Of a stretch of 28,552 nt of DNA, positions 7,305 to 14,834 are shown piece after piece. The position numbers and the translations under genes were made by a program. The first letter of the stretch is position 1. Every line of letters begins with the position of its first letter. The DNA comes from Bacilli bacterium (lineage in GTDB: Bacteria > Bacillota_I > Bacilli_A > RF39 > UBA660): assembly GCA_900772445.1 (NCBI GenBank), contig CAAHEL010000060.1:1-28552 (forward strand), given 5' to 3'. The notes below the pieces were generated by a model that saw nothing but the letters and a program-made list of their open reading frames with translations, did no database searches and was not told where the DNA came from.

Positions 7305-8327
7305 ATGAAATTATTAACTGTAATAGTTCCTGTATATAATACAGAAAAATATATTAAAAGATGTTTAGATTCACTAGATAATGAAGAAGTAAATGATTTA
7401 TTAGAAGTCTTAATAGTTAGTGATGGAAGTAAAGATAATGCTATAAATATTGCTAAGGAATATGAAAAGAGATTACCAGATACATTTAAAATAATTGAAA
7501 AAGAAAATGGCGGACATGGTTCAACAATTAATAAAGGATTAGAACTTGCTACTGGTAAATATTTTAGAGTATTAGATAGTGATGACTGGGTAGATAATAA
7601 TGATTTTGTTACTTTTGTTAAGAAATTAAAGGAATTAGATGTAGATTTAGTAGTAACAGATTATAGAAAAGAATTTGTTTATGAAGGAAAAAGTGAAAAA
7701 TTAGTTTATAAGGATTTGGAACCTAATAAGAAATATGATTTTGATACTTTTGATTTAAAACTATTAAATGGTGAATACTTTGTTATGGCAACTTCAACAT
7801 ATAAAACTGAAGTTCTTAGAAAGAGTAATTTAAAATTAATGGAAAAAACATTCTATGTAGATATGCAATATAATGTTGTACCAATACCTATGGTTAATGA
7901 TTTTATTTATTTAGATTTAGATATTTATAGATACTTTATTGGTAGAGTAGAACAAAGTGTAAATACATCATCATTTGTAAAAAATCATAAAAATCATGAT
8001 AAAGTAGTTAAATATTTAATTGAATATTATACTAATTTAAAAAATATTAGTGATGTAAAAAGAGAATATATAAAAATAATTATTAAATATATATTATTTA
8101 CTCATTATTCAATATATTGTATTTATTTTAAACATAAAAAAGAAGGATATAAACTAGTAAAAGAATTTGATAAATATTTATATGATACAAATAAGGAATT
8201 ATATGAAGTTAGTGATGTTTCTTTTATTAAGGTATATAGAAAATTGAAGTTTACTCCGACTTTATTAGTAATAAACAAAATGAAAAATACTTTAGTTAAA
8301 TTTGGAAAGAGAATGATGTCTAGATGA
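7305..8327 (+). CDS. Family 2 glycosyltransferase
   Basis: This 340-residue cytoplasmic GT-A enzyme has the N-terminal VIVPVYNTEKYIKRCLDSL block, VSDGSKDN, GGHGSTINKGLELATGKY and the metal-binding LDSDDW (D-x-D type) at about 92-97. The C-terminal half is lysine- and tyrosine-rich with no predicted membrane segments. Such enzymes transfer a sugar from a nucleotide-sugar donor to a lipid-linked or growing glycan acceptor. Donor and acceptor cannot be told from sequence. It starts 2 nt after the ATPase gene, whose end supplies the GGGGAGGA ribosome site, and overlaps the next gene by 4 nt. Confidence 0.88.
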   Translation: MKLLTVIVPVYNTEKYIKRCLDSLDNEEVNDLLEVLIVSDGSKDNAINIAKEYEKRLPDTFKIIEKENGGHGSTINKGLELATGKYFRVLDSDDWVDNNDFVTFVKKLKELDVDLVVTDYRKEFVYEGKSEKLVYKDLEPNKKYDFDTFDLKLLNGEYFVMATSTYKTEVLRKSNLKLMEKTFYVDMQYNVVPIPMVNDFIYLDLDIYRYFIGRVEQSVNTSSFVKNHKNHDKVVKYLIEYYTNLKNISDVKREYIKIIIKYILFTHYSIYCIYFKHKKEGYKLVKEFDKYLYDTNKELYEVSDVSFIKVYRKLKFTPTLLVINKMKNTLVKFGKRMMSR

Positions 8328-9547
8328 AAAAAATATTAGTTATTACTTGGTTTTATCCACCAGTTAATTCTTCGGAAGGATTAGTTACATATAAGCTTTT
8401 AAATAATTCTAAATACGAATATGATGTTTTTACTCAAAAGAATTCTGCTTCTTGGAGTTACGGAAATAAAGAAACATTAGAAAATAAAGATAATGTTAAT
8501 TCTATATTTGCTAAATCTAATAATTTAAAAGATTGGAAAAAGGAAGCAATTGAATACTTTAAAAATAATAAAGATAAATATGATATAGTTATGACTAGGT
8601 CTATGCCTCCAGAATCACACGAAGTAGGATTAAAAATAAAGAAAATTAAACCTAGTATTAAATGGATAGCATCTTTTGGAGATCCAATTGCTAATAATCC
8701 TTATGTTAATTTGAGTAAAAAAATGGATAATACAAGATTACTTATTAGAATTAAAAGATTACCTAAGAATATTGCAAGAAATCTAGTTAGAAAATGTATT
8801 ACAGAAAATCCAATTCAAGATAAAACTATTAAGAATTCTGATATGATTATTTTTAATTCAGAAGAACAAAAGAAATATATGTTAGGAAATAAATATAAAG
8901 ATAAGAATAGTATTGTTTTAGCACATTCTTATGATGAAAAGTTATATCCTAATAAAGTAAAAAAATATGAAGATAAAATACATATTACTTATATAGGTCA
9001 TTTAGATAGAATAAGAACACCAAGAATATTTTTAGAAGCAATAAAAGAATTAAAAAATGAAGATGAAGAATTATTCAAGAAACTTGAGGTTGATTTTTAT
9101 GGTAATTTATGTAGTGATGATAAATTATATATATTTGATAACTATTTGTATGATATAGTAAAATATAAGAAACAAGTATCATACTTAGAAAGTTTAAAAA
9201 TAATGAAAGAAACTAATTTCTTATTACATATAGATGCTAATTTAAGTTTAGTTAATAATGAAAATATCTTTTTTGCAGCAAAGCTTGCTGATTATATTGG
9301 TAGTGGTACTCCGATTATTAGTATTACTATGTTAGATGGGGCAAGTGCTAATATATTAAGAAATATAAATGCTTTAGTTTTAACTTATAGTAAATCAGAT
9401 ATTAAGAATTATTTAAGAAAAATAGTTTATAATAATTATAAATTCGAATTAAATAAAGAAACATCTTTGGAATATAGTTCTAAAGAAGTAGCAAAGAAAT
9501 TTGATAATATGGTTTCTTCAGAATTAGGAGTAAAAAATGAAAACTAA
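8324..9547 (+). CDS. GT-B glycosyltransferase (family 4-like)
   Basis: This 407-residue protein has an N-terminal MKKILVITWFYPPVNSSEG, typical of GT4 retaining glycosyltransferases, in which the first strand and glycine loop form the acceptor domain. The C-terminal domain contains ITYIGHLDRIRTPRIFLEAI (a donor-domain opening) and ADYIGSGTPIIS, which corresponds to the usual E-x7-E/G-x-P region. The canonical E-x7-E motif is not clear, so donor specificity is uncertain. It overlaps the genes on both sides (ATGA at 8324; 11 nt at the 3' end), so it is strictly part of the glycan operon. Confidence 0.75.
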   Translation: MKKILVITWFYPPVNSSEGLVTYKLLNNSKYEYDVFTQKNSASWSYGNKETLENKDNVNSIFAKSNNLKDWKKEAIEYFKNNKDKYDIVMTRSMPPESHEVGLKIKKIKPSIKWIASFGDPIANNPYVNLSKKMDNTRLLIRIKRLPKNIARNLVRKCITENPIQDKTIKNSDMIIFNSEEQKKYMLGNKYKDKNSIVLAHSYDEKLYPNKVKKYEDKIHITYIGHLDRIRTPRIFLEAIKELKNEDEELFKKLEVDFYGNLCSDDKLYIFDNYLYDIVKYKKQVSYLESLKIMKETNFLLHIDANLSLVNNENIFFAAKLADYIGSGTPIISITMLDGASANILRNINALVLTYSKSDIKNYLRKIVYNNYKFELNKETSLEYSSKEVAKKFDNMVSSELGVKNEN

Positions 9548-10796
9548 ATATTTAATAATTGGTGGTGGTATCTCAGGATTAACACTAGCAAACTATGTTG
9601 ATGATTATTTAATAATTGAGAAAGAAAATGAAGTTGGTGGATATTGTAAAACAATTAAAAAAGGAGATTATATTTGGGATTATGCAGGACATTTCTTTCA
9701 TTTTAAAACTGAAGAATTTAAAACTAAATTTTTAGATGTTATTCCTAAAGAAGATATAATCTATCAAGATAAATGTACTAAAATATTATATAAAAATAAG
9801 TTAATAGATTATCCTTTTCAAACTAATATTCACGAACTAGATAAAGAGGAATTTATTGATTGTTTGTATGATTTATTTACTAAAGAAGAAAAAGATAATT
9901 ATGATAATTTTTTAGATATGTTATATGGTAAATTTGGTAAAAGTATTGTAGAAAAGTTTTTAAAACCATATAATGAAAAGTTATATGCAATTGATTTAAC
10001 AAAACTAGATGTTGATGCAATGGGAAGATTTTTCCCTTATGCTGATAAAGAAGCAATTATTAGAAATATGAAAGAAAGTAATAATAGTTCTTATAATAAT
10101 AGTTTCTTATATCCAAAAAATGGTGCTGGTTCATTTATTAAAGTATTAAGTGATAATTTAGATAAGAATAAAATATTATTAAATACAGAGGTAAAAAGTA
10201 TTGATATAGAAAATAAAAAAGTAACTTTATCTAGCGGGAAAGAAATTAATTATGAATATTTAATTAATACTATATCTTTACCTAAATTTATAAAGTTAAC
10301 TAATAAAAATCTAGAACTTGCTAATTCGTTATCTTATAATAAAGTTTTAGTATTTAATCTAGGATTTAATAAAAAATCTAATTTAACTAAAGAACATTGG
10401 TTATATATTCCTAGTAAAGAATGTAATTACTATAGAATAGGATTTTATGATAATATCTTAAATCAAGATAAACTTAGTATGTATGTTGAAATAGGATATG
10501 GTAAAGATGATATAATTAGTGAAGAAGAAATAAAAAGACAATTAGATTTAACTATTAATAATTTATTAGAACAAGGTATTATAGATAAAGATACTAGATT
10601 ATGTGATTATGTTTCTATAGTTATGGATCCGGCATATGTACACATTAATAGTGTTACAGATAAAGAAGTAAAAAAATACTTTAAAGATATGGAAAAATAT
10701 AATGTATATAGTATTGGTAGATATGGTGGTTGGACTTATTGTTCTATGGAAGACTGTATGTTAGAGGCGAAGAATTTATCAGAAAAAATAAACTAA
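9537..10796 (+). CDS. FAD-dependent UDP-galactopyranose mutase-like protein
   Basis: This 419-residue flavoprotein has an N-terminal Rossmann motif GGGISGLTLAN (about 9-19), an acidic ribose-binding strand ending IIEKENEVGGYCKT, a DYAGHFFHF segment resembling the GAHIFH of UDP-galactopyranose mutases, and a C-terminal GRYGGWTYCSMEDCMLEA, the FAD-contacting region. True mutases convert UDP-galactopyranose to UDP-galactofuranose. This protein belongs to the broader amine-oxidase/UGM-like group, so a different flavin reaction on a nucleotide sugar is possible. The presence of galE in the same operon fits a galactose-derived substrate. GGAG lies 7 nt before the ATG inside the upstream gene. Confidence 0.7.
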   Translation: MKTKYLIIGGGISGLTLANYVDDYLIIEKENEVGGYCKTIKKGDYIWDYAGHFFHFKTEEFKTKFLDVIPKEDIIYQDKCTKILYKNKLIDYPFQTNIHELDKEEFIDCLYDLFTKEEKDNYDNFLDMLYGKFGKSIVEKFLKPYNEKLYAIDLTKLDVDAMGRFFPYADKEAIIRNMKESNNSSYNNSFLYPKNGAGSFIKVLSDNLDKNKILLNTEVKSIDIENKKVTLSSGKEINYEYLINTISLPKFIKLTNKNLELANSLSYNKVLVFNLGFNKKSNLTKEHWLYIPSKECNYYRIGFYDNILNQDKLSMYVEIGYGKDDIISEEEIKRQLDLTINNLLEQGIIDKDTRLCDYVSIVMDPAYVHINSVTDKEVKKYFKDMEKYNVYSIGRYGGWTYCSMEDCMLEAKNLSEKIN

Positions 10797-10826
10797 AAAC
10801 TTTAAAAAGAAAAAGAGTTGAGTGTT

Positions 10827-11549
10827 ATGGAAAAATATTATAAGGTAATGTATAAAGATAGTGCAAATAGTTTTTATAATCTATTAGAAGACTATCTAGT
10901 TAATAATAAAAAAGAATTTATTGTTACTGCTAATCCTGAAACTTTTATGAAATCTTTAGAAGACAAAGAAGTTACTAAATTATTATCTGATAAAAATACT
11001 CTTTTAGTACCAGATGGAATTGGTATAGTAAAGTCTTCAAAAATGTTAGGATATGATATTACTGAAAGAATTACTGGTATTGATATTGCTTATGAATTAT
11101 TAAAATTAGGTAATAAATATCATAAAAAAATCTATTTATTTGGTTCAATGCAAAAAGTAATAGATATGATGTTAGAGGTATTAAAAAAAGATTATCCTAA
11201 TTTAGTAATAGTTGGTAGTTCTAATGGATATGTTAATGACAAAGATAAAGTCTTTGATGAAATATCTAAATTAAAACCTGATATTGTTTTAGTAGCACTT
11301 GGTATTCCTTTACAAGAAAAGTTAATATATAAACATTTAAATAAATTTGATAAAGGTATTTTTGTTGGAGTAGGTGGTTCTTTTGATGTAATTAGTGGTT
11401 ATAAAAAAAGAGCGCCTAAGATATTTATTAAATTAAATTTAGAATGGTTATATAGAATAATAAAAGAACCAAAAAGAATTAAAAGATTTTTTGAATCTAA
11501 TGTTAAATTTATGATTTATAATTATAAATTAAGAAAATCTAGGAGGTAG
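10827..11549 (+). CDS. tagA: WecG/TagA/CpsF glycosyltransferase (GT26)
   Basis: This 240-residue enzyme has the GT26 blocks TANPE (34-38), PDGIGIV (62-68, D63 being the likely catalytic base), ERITGID, YLFGS, the glycine-rich ALGIPLQEK, and VGGSFDVISGYKKRAP followed by LEWLYRIIKEP. TagA adds ManNAc from UDP-ManNAc to GlcNAc-PP-undecaprenol, the committed step of the teichoic acid linkage unit. The next gene makes UDP-ManNAc and TagO lies downstream, which strongly supports this role. Start: ATG 10827 has an AGAG purine stretch 9 nt upstream; a TTG at 10818 is possible but less likely. A 30-nt gap before it is the longest within the operon. Confidence 0.92.
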   Translation: MEKYYKVMYKDSANSFYNLLEDYLVNNKKEFIVTANPETFMKSLEDKEVTKLLSDKNTLLVPDGIGIVKSSKMLGYDITERITGIDIAYELLKLGNKYHKKIYLFGSMQKVIDMMLEVLKKDYPNLVIVGSSNGYVNDKDKVFDEISKLKPDIVLVALGIPLQEKLIYKHLNKFDKGIFVGVGGSFDVISGYKKRAPKIFIKLNLEWLYRIIKEPKRIKRFFESNVKFMIYNYKLRKSRR

Positions 11550-11552
11550 TAA

Positions 11553-12653
11553 ATGATTAAAGTAATGACTGTTTTTGGTACTAGACCAGAAGCAATAAAG
11601 ATGGCACCTTTAGTAAAAGAATTAGAAAGTAGAAAAGAAATAAAAAGTATTGTTTGTGTTACAGCACAACATAGAGAAATGTTAGACCAAGTTTTAGAAG
11701 TTTTTGATATAAAACCAGATTATGATTTAAATATTATGAAACCAGGTCAAACCTTATCTGAAATAACTAGTAGAGTATTAATGGGATTAGAAGAAGTAAT
11801 AAAGAAAGAAGAACCAAATGTTATTTTAGTTCACGGAGATACTACTACTACATTTGCTGGAGCACTTGCAGCATTTTATAATAAAGTAGATATAGGTCAC
11901 GTTGAAGCAGGTCTTAGAACATATAATAAATATTCGCCATTTCCTGAAGAAATGAATAGACAAATGGTTGATAGAGTAACTGATATGTTTTTTGCTCCAA
12001 CGGAAGTATCAAAAAATAATTTACTTATTGAAAATATTAATGAAGATAAAATCTATATAACAGGTAATACTGCCATTGATGCAATGAAATATACTGTAAA
12101 AGAAGATTATAACAATGAAATATTTGATTATATTGGTAATGATAGAATGATATTACTAACCGCTCATAGAAGAGAAAATTTAGGAGAACCTATGTATAAT
12201 ATCTTTAGGGCAGTAAAAAGATTAGTGGAAGATATTCCTAATATTAAAGTAATTTATCCAATTCATTTAAATCCTAATATAAGAAAAATAGCAGATGAAG
12301 TAATAGGACATAATGATAGAATAAAAATAATTGAACCTCTTGAAGTAGTAGATTTTCATAATTTTATAAATAAAAGTTATATAATTTTAACTGATAGTGG
12401 TGGAATTCAAGAAGAAGCACCATCACTTGGTAAACCAGTTTTAGTTTTAAGAGATACTACTGAAAGGCCAGAAGGAATAACTGCAGGAACATTAAAACTA
12501 GTAGGAACAAATGAAGAAGAAATATATAATAATGCTAAAATATTATTAGAAAATGAAACAGAATATAATAAAATGAGTCACGCTTGTAATCCATATGGTG
12601 ATGGTACAGCAAGTAAGCAAATAGTAGATGCAATAATTGAAAAATATAGGTAG
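11553..12653 (+). CDS. mnaA: UDP-N-acetylglucosamine 2-epimerase (non-hydrolysing)
   Basis: This 366-residue cytosolic enzyme interconverts UDP-GlcNAc and UDP-ManNAc. Motifs: FGTRPEAIKMAPLV at the N-terminus, HGDTTTTFAGALAAF, GHVEAGLRTYNKYSPFPEEMN, TAHRREN and DSGGIQEEAPSLGKPVLVLRDTTERPE, covering the active-site and allosteric residues of the family. Length is normal. It starts 4 nt after tagA, with AGGAGGT at the end of that gene as ribosome site, and provides the sugar donor used by TagA. The same protein is called WecB in Gram-negatives. Confidence 0.96.
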   Translation: MIKVMTVFGTRPEAIKMAPLVKELESRKEIKSIVCVTAQHREMLDQVLEVFDIKPDYDLNIMKPGQTLSEITSRVLMGLEEVIKKEEPNVILVHGDTTTTFAGALAAFYNKVDIGHVEAGLRTYNKYSPFPEEMNRQMVDRVTDMFFAPTEVSKNNLLIENINEDKIYITGNTAIDAMKYTVKEDYNNEIFDYIGNDRMILLTAHRRENLGEPMYNIFRAVKRLVEDIPNIKVIYPIHLNPNIRKIADEVIGHNDRIKIIEPLEVVDFHNFINKSYIILTDSGGIQEEAPSLGKPVLVLRDTTERPEGITAGTLKLVGTNEEEIYNNAKILLENETEYNKMSHACNPYGDGTASKQIVDAIIEKYR

Positions 12654-12661
12654 GTGTAAGA

Positions 12662-13663
12662 ATGAAAATATTAGTAACAGGTGGAACTGGATTTATTGGT
12701 AGTCATACGGTAGTAGAATTATTAAATAGTGGCTATGAAGTAATAGTAATTGATAATTTATCTAATTCTAAAATAGATGTTGTAGATAAAATAAAGAAAA
12801 TAACTAATAAGAATTTTGACTTTTATGAAGAAGATGTTTGTAATAAAGAAGCATTAGAAAAGATATTTAAAGAAAATAAAATAGATGCAGTAATACATTT
12901 TGCAGGATATAAAGCAGTTGGAGAATCTGTAGAAAAACCATTAATGTATTATAGAAATAATCTAGATAGTACATTTAGTTTATGTGAAGTAATGAGTAAA
13001 TATGGTTGTAAGAATTTTGTCTTTTCTTCATCTGCGACAGTATATGGTACACCAAAAAGTTTACCAATTAAAGAAGATTTTCCTATTGGAGACACTACTA
13101 ATCCATATGGAACTAGTAAAGTAATGAATGAAAGAATATTAACAGATATTTATAATTCAGATAATTCTTGGAATATTGCTTTACTTAGATATTTTAATCC
13201 AATTGGAGCACATAAAAGTGGTTTAATTGGAGAAAATCCTAACGATATTCCAAATAATTTAATGCCTTACATTGTTAAAGTAGCAACTGGAGAATTACCA
13301 ATTTTAAATATATTTGGTGATGATTATGATACAATTGATGGAACTGGAGTAAGAGATTATATTCATGTTGTTGATTTAGCAAAAGGACATATTAAAGCAA
13401 TTGAATGGGTACTTAAAGGTAATGGAATAGATGCTTTTAATCTAGGAACTGGTAATGGATATAGTGTACTTGAACTGGTTAATGCTTTTAAAAAATACAA
13501 TAATGTAGATGTTCCATATAAAATAGTAGGAAGAAGAAGTGGAGATATTGCTTCTTGTTATGCTGATGTTAGTTATGCTAAAAAAGTTTTAGGCTGGGAA
13601 AGTGTTTATGGTATTAAAGATATGGTAATAGATGCTTATAATTTTGTAAAAAATAACAAGTAG
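12662..13663 (+). CDS. galE: UDP-glucose 4-epimerase
   Basis: This 333-residue short-chain dehydrogenase-fold enzyme has the NAD-binding motif TGGTGFIGSH (6-15), the SSS catalytic serine block (122-124) before ATVYG, and the Y149-x3-K153 pair in YGTSK. It interconverts UDP-glucose and UDP-galactose through a tightly bound NAD. In this operon it most likely supplies UDP-galactose to the glycan glycosyltransferases, and perhaps to the mutase-like flavoprotein encoded three genes upstream. TAGGTG lies 5 nt before the ATG. It is the last gene before a terminator hairpin. Confidence 0.95.
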   Translation: MKILVTGGTGFIGSHTVVELLNSGYEVIVIDNLSNSKIDVVDKIKKITNKNFDFYEEDVCNKEALEKIFKENKIDAVIHFAGYKAVGESVEKPLMYYRNNLDSTFSLCEVMSKYGCKNFVFSSSATVYGTPKSLPIKEDFPIGDTTNPYGTSKVMNERILTDIYNSDNSWNIALLRYFNPIGAHKSGLIGENPNDIPNNLMPYIVKVATGELPILNIFGDDYDTIDGTGVRDYIHVVDLAKGHIKAIEWVLKGNGIDAFNLGTGNGYSVLELVNAFKKYNNVDVPYKIVGRRSGDIASCYADVSYAKKVLGWESVYGIKDMVIDAYNFVKNNK

Positions 13664-13665
13664 TA

Positions 13666-13694
13666 TTGAAAAATAAATAAAACTATTATATAAT
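13666..13694 (+). promoter_or_regulatory. tagO promoter, embedded in a terminator
   Basis: TTGAAA (13666-13671), a 17-nt spacer and TATAAT (13689-13694) begin 2 nt after the galE stop. The -10 box lies inside the left arm and loop of the hairpin at 13680-13708. Transcription would start near 13701, within the right arm of that hairpin, so the new transcript cannot form it. Confidence 0.7.
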
Positions 13695-13712
13695 TTATAT
13701 AGTAGTTTTTTT
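13680..13712 (+). terminator. Terminator after galE
   Basis: AAACTATTATATA (13680-13692) pairs with 13696-13708 around a 3-nt loop (one G-U pair), and the strand continues to a run of T ending at 13712. The very next bases are the GAGGTGA ribosome site of tagO. Confidence 0.75.
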
Positions 13713-13723
13713 GAGGTGAAATT

Positions 13724-14761
13724 ATGGGGATTAAGGAAATTTTATTAATGGTTGGAGTAACTTTCTTATTTACGGTATTTTTTATTCCAGTAGTAAAGAA
13801 AATTGCTAATCATATTGGAGCATTAGATATTCCAAATGAAAGAAAAGTACATAAGGTACCAATTCCAAGATTAGGTGGTTTAGGAATATATGCTGGTTTC
13901 TTATTAGGTTATATGTTATTTTGTAATGAATCGTTGCAAATGAATTCAATACTTATTGGTAGTTTTATTATAATTATAACTGGTATAATTGATGATATTA
14001 AACCAATACCTGCGAAATATAAATTTTTAGGTCAAGTTGCTGGGGCAGCAGTAATACCATTATATGGTGGTATTATTCTAAAAGATATTAGTGCTTTTGG
14101 ATTAAATATTGATTTTGGTTTTTTAAGTATTCCAGTAACTATTCTATTTATAGTATCAATAATTAATTGTATTAATTTAATTGATGGATTAGATGGACTT
14201 GCTGGAGGGCTTGCTTCGATATATTTTTTAACAATTGGAATAATAGCAATGATGCTTAATAATTCAAATGGATTAGATATAGTTTTAACATTTATAATGT
14301 TAGGTTCTACACTAGGTTTCTTATGGCATAATTTTAATCCAGCATCAATATTTATGGGAGACTCTGGTAGTATGTTTTTAGGATATATTATATCAGTAAT
14401 TGCTTTATTAGGTTTTAAAAATGTAACATTAACATCATTTATTGTTCCAATGTTATTGCTTGCTATTCCGATATTAGATACATTCTTTGCTATATTAAGA
14501 AGAATTATTAATCATAAACCTATAACTATGCCAGATAAAAATCATTTACATCATCAATTACTTAGAATGAAGTTTTCGCAAAGAAAAACAGTATTAATTA
14601 TATATATGGTTGATATATTATTTGCAATAGCATCAATTATATATGTTCTAGGAGATAGTCTTCAAGGAATAATTGTTTATGTAATATTACTTATTATTAC
14701 TTTAATATTTATATTTAAAACCAATATTATTTGGGATAGAACTAAGAAGAATAAGAATTAA
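13724..14761 (+). CDS. tagO: Undecaprenyl-phosphate GlcNAc-1-phosphate transferase
   Basis: This 345-residue polytopic enzyme of the MraY/WecA/TagO family has about ten membrane segments. Diagnostic motifs are VPRLGG-like PIPRLGG (47-52 region), the metal-binding DD pair (90-91) in IIDDIKP, NLIDGLDGLAGG (151-162), FMGDSGS (210-216) and the cytoplasmic HLHHQLLR loop that separates WecA/TagO from MraY. It moves GlcNAc-1-phosphate from UDP-GlcNAc to undecaprenyl phosphate, the first step before TagA. It has its own promoter, perhaps because the product feeds more than one glycan. GAGGTGA lies 4 nt before the ATG. Confidence 0.93.
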   Translation: MGIKEILLMVGVTFLFTVFFIPVVKKIANHIGALDIPNERKVHKVPIPRLGGLGIYAGFLLGYMLFCNESLQMNSILIGSFIIIITGIIDDIKPIPAKYKFLGQVAGAAVIPLYGGIILKDISAFGLNIDFGFLSIPVTILFIVSIINCINLIDGLDGLAGGLASIYFLTIGIIAMMLNNSNGLDIVLTFIMLGSTLGFLWHNFNPASIFMGDSGSMFLGYIISVIALLGFKNVTLTSFIVPMLLLAIPILDTFFAILRRIINHKPITMPDKNHLHHQLLRMKFSQRKTVLIIYMVDILFAIASIIYVLGDSLQGIIVYVILLIITLIFIFKTNIIWDRTKKNKN

Positions 14762-14773
14762 TTATTCTTTTTT
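14747..14773 (+). terminator. Terminator after tagO
   Basis: AAGAATAA (14747-14754) pairs with TTATTCTT (14762-14769), followed by T to 14773. The hairpin overlaps the tagO stop codon (14759-14761) and closes the glycan cluster. Confidence 0.75.
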
Positions 14774-14786
14774 CTATTTTTATCTA

Positions 14787-14801
14787 AGAGTATGATATAA
14801 T
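14787..14801 (+). promoter_or_regulatory. Extended -10 promoter of the AAA+/VWA module
   Basis: AGAGTATGATATAAT contains a TGn-extended -10 (TATAAT 14796-14801) with no good -35. The identical 15-mer occurs at 22734-22748 before alr. A second TATAAT follows at 14801-14806. Confidence 0.65.
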
Positions 14802-14834
14802 ATAATTATATTAGAAATAATAATGAGGTGCGAA

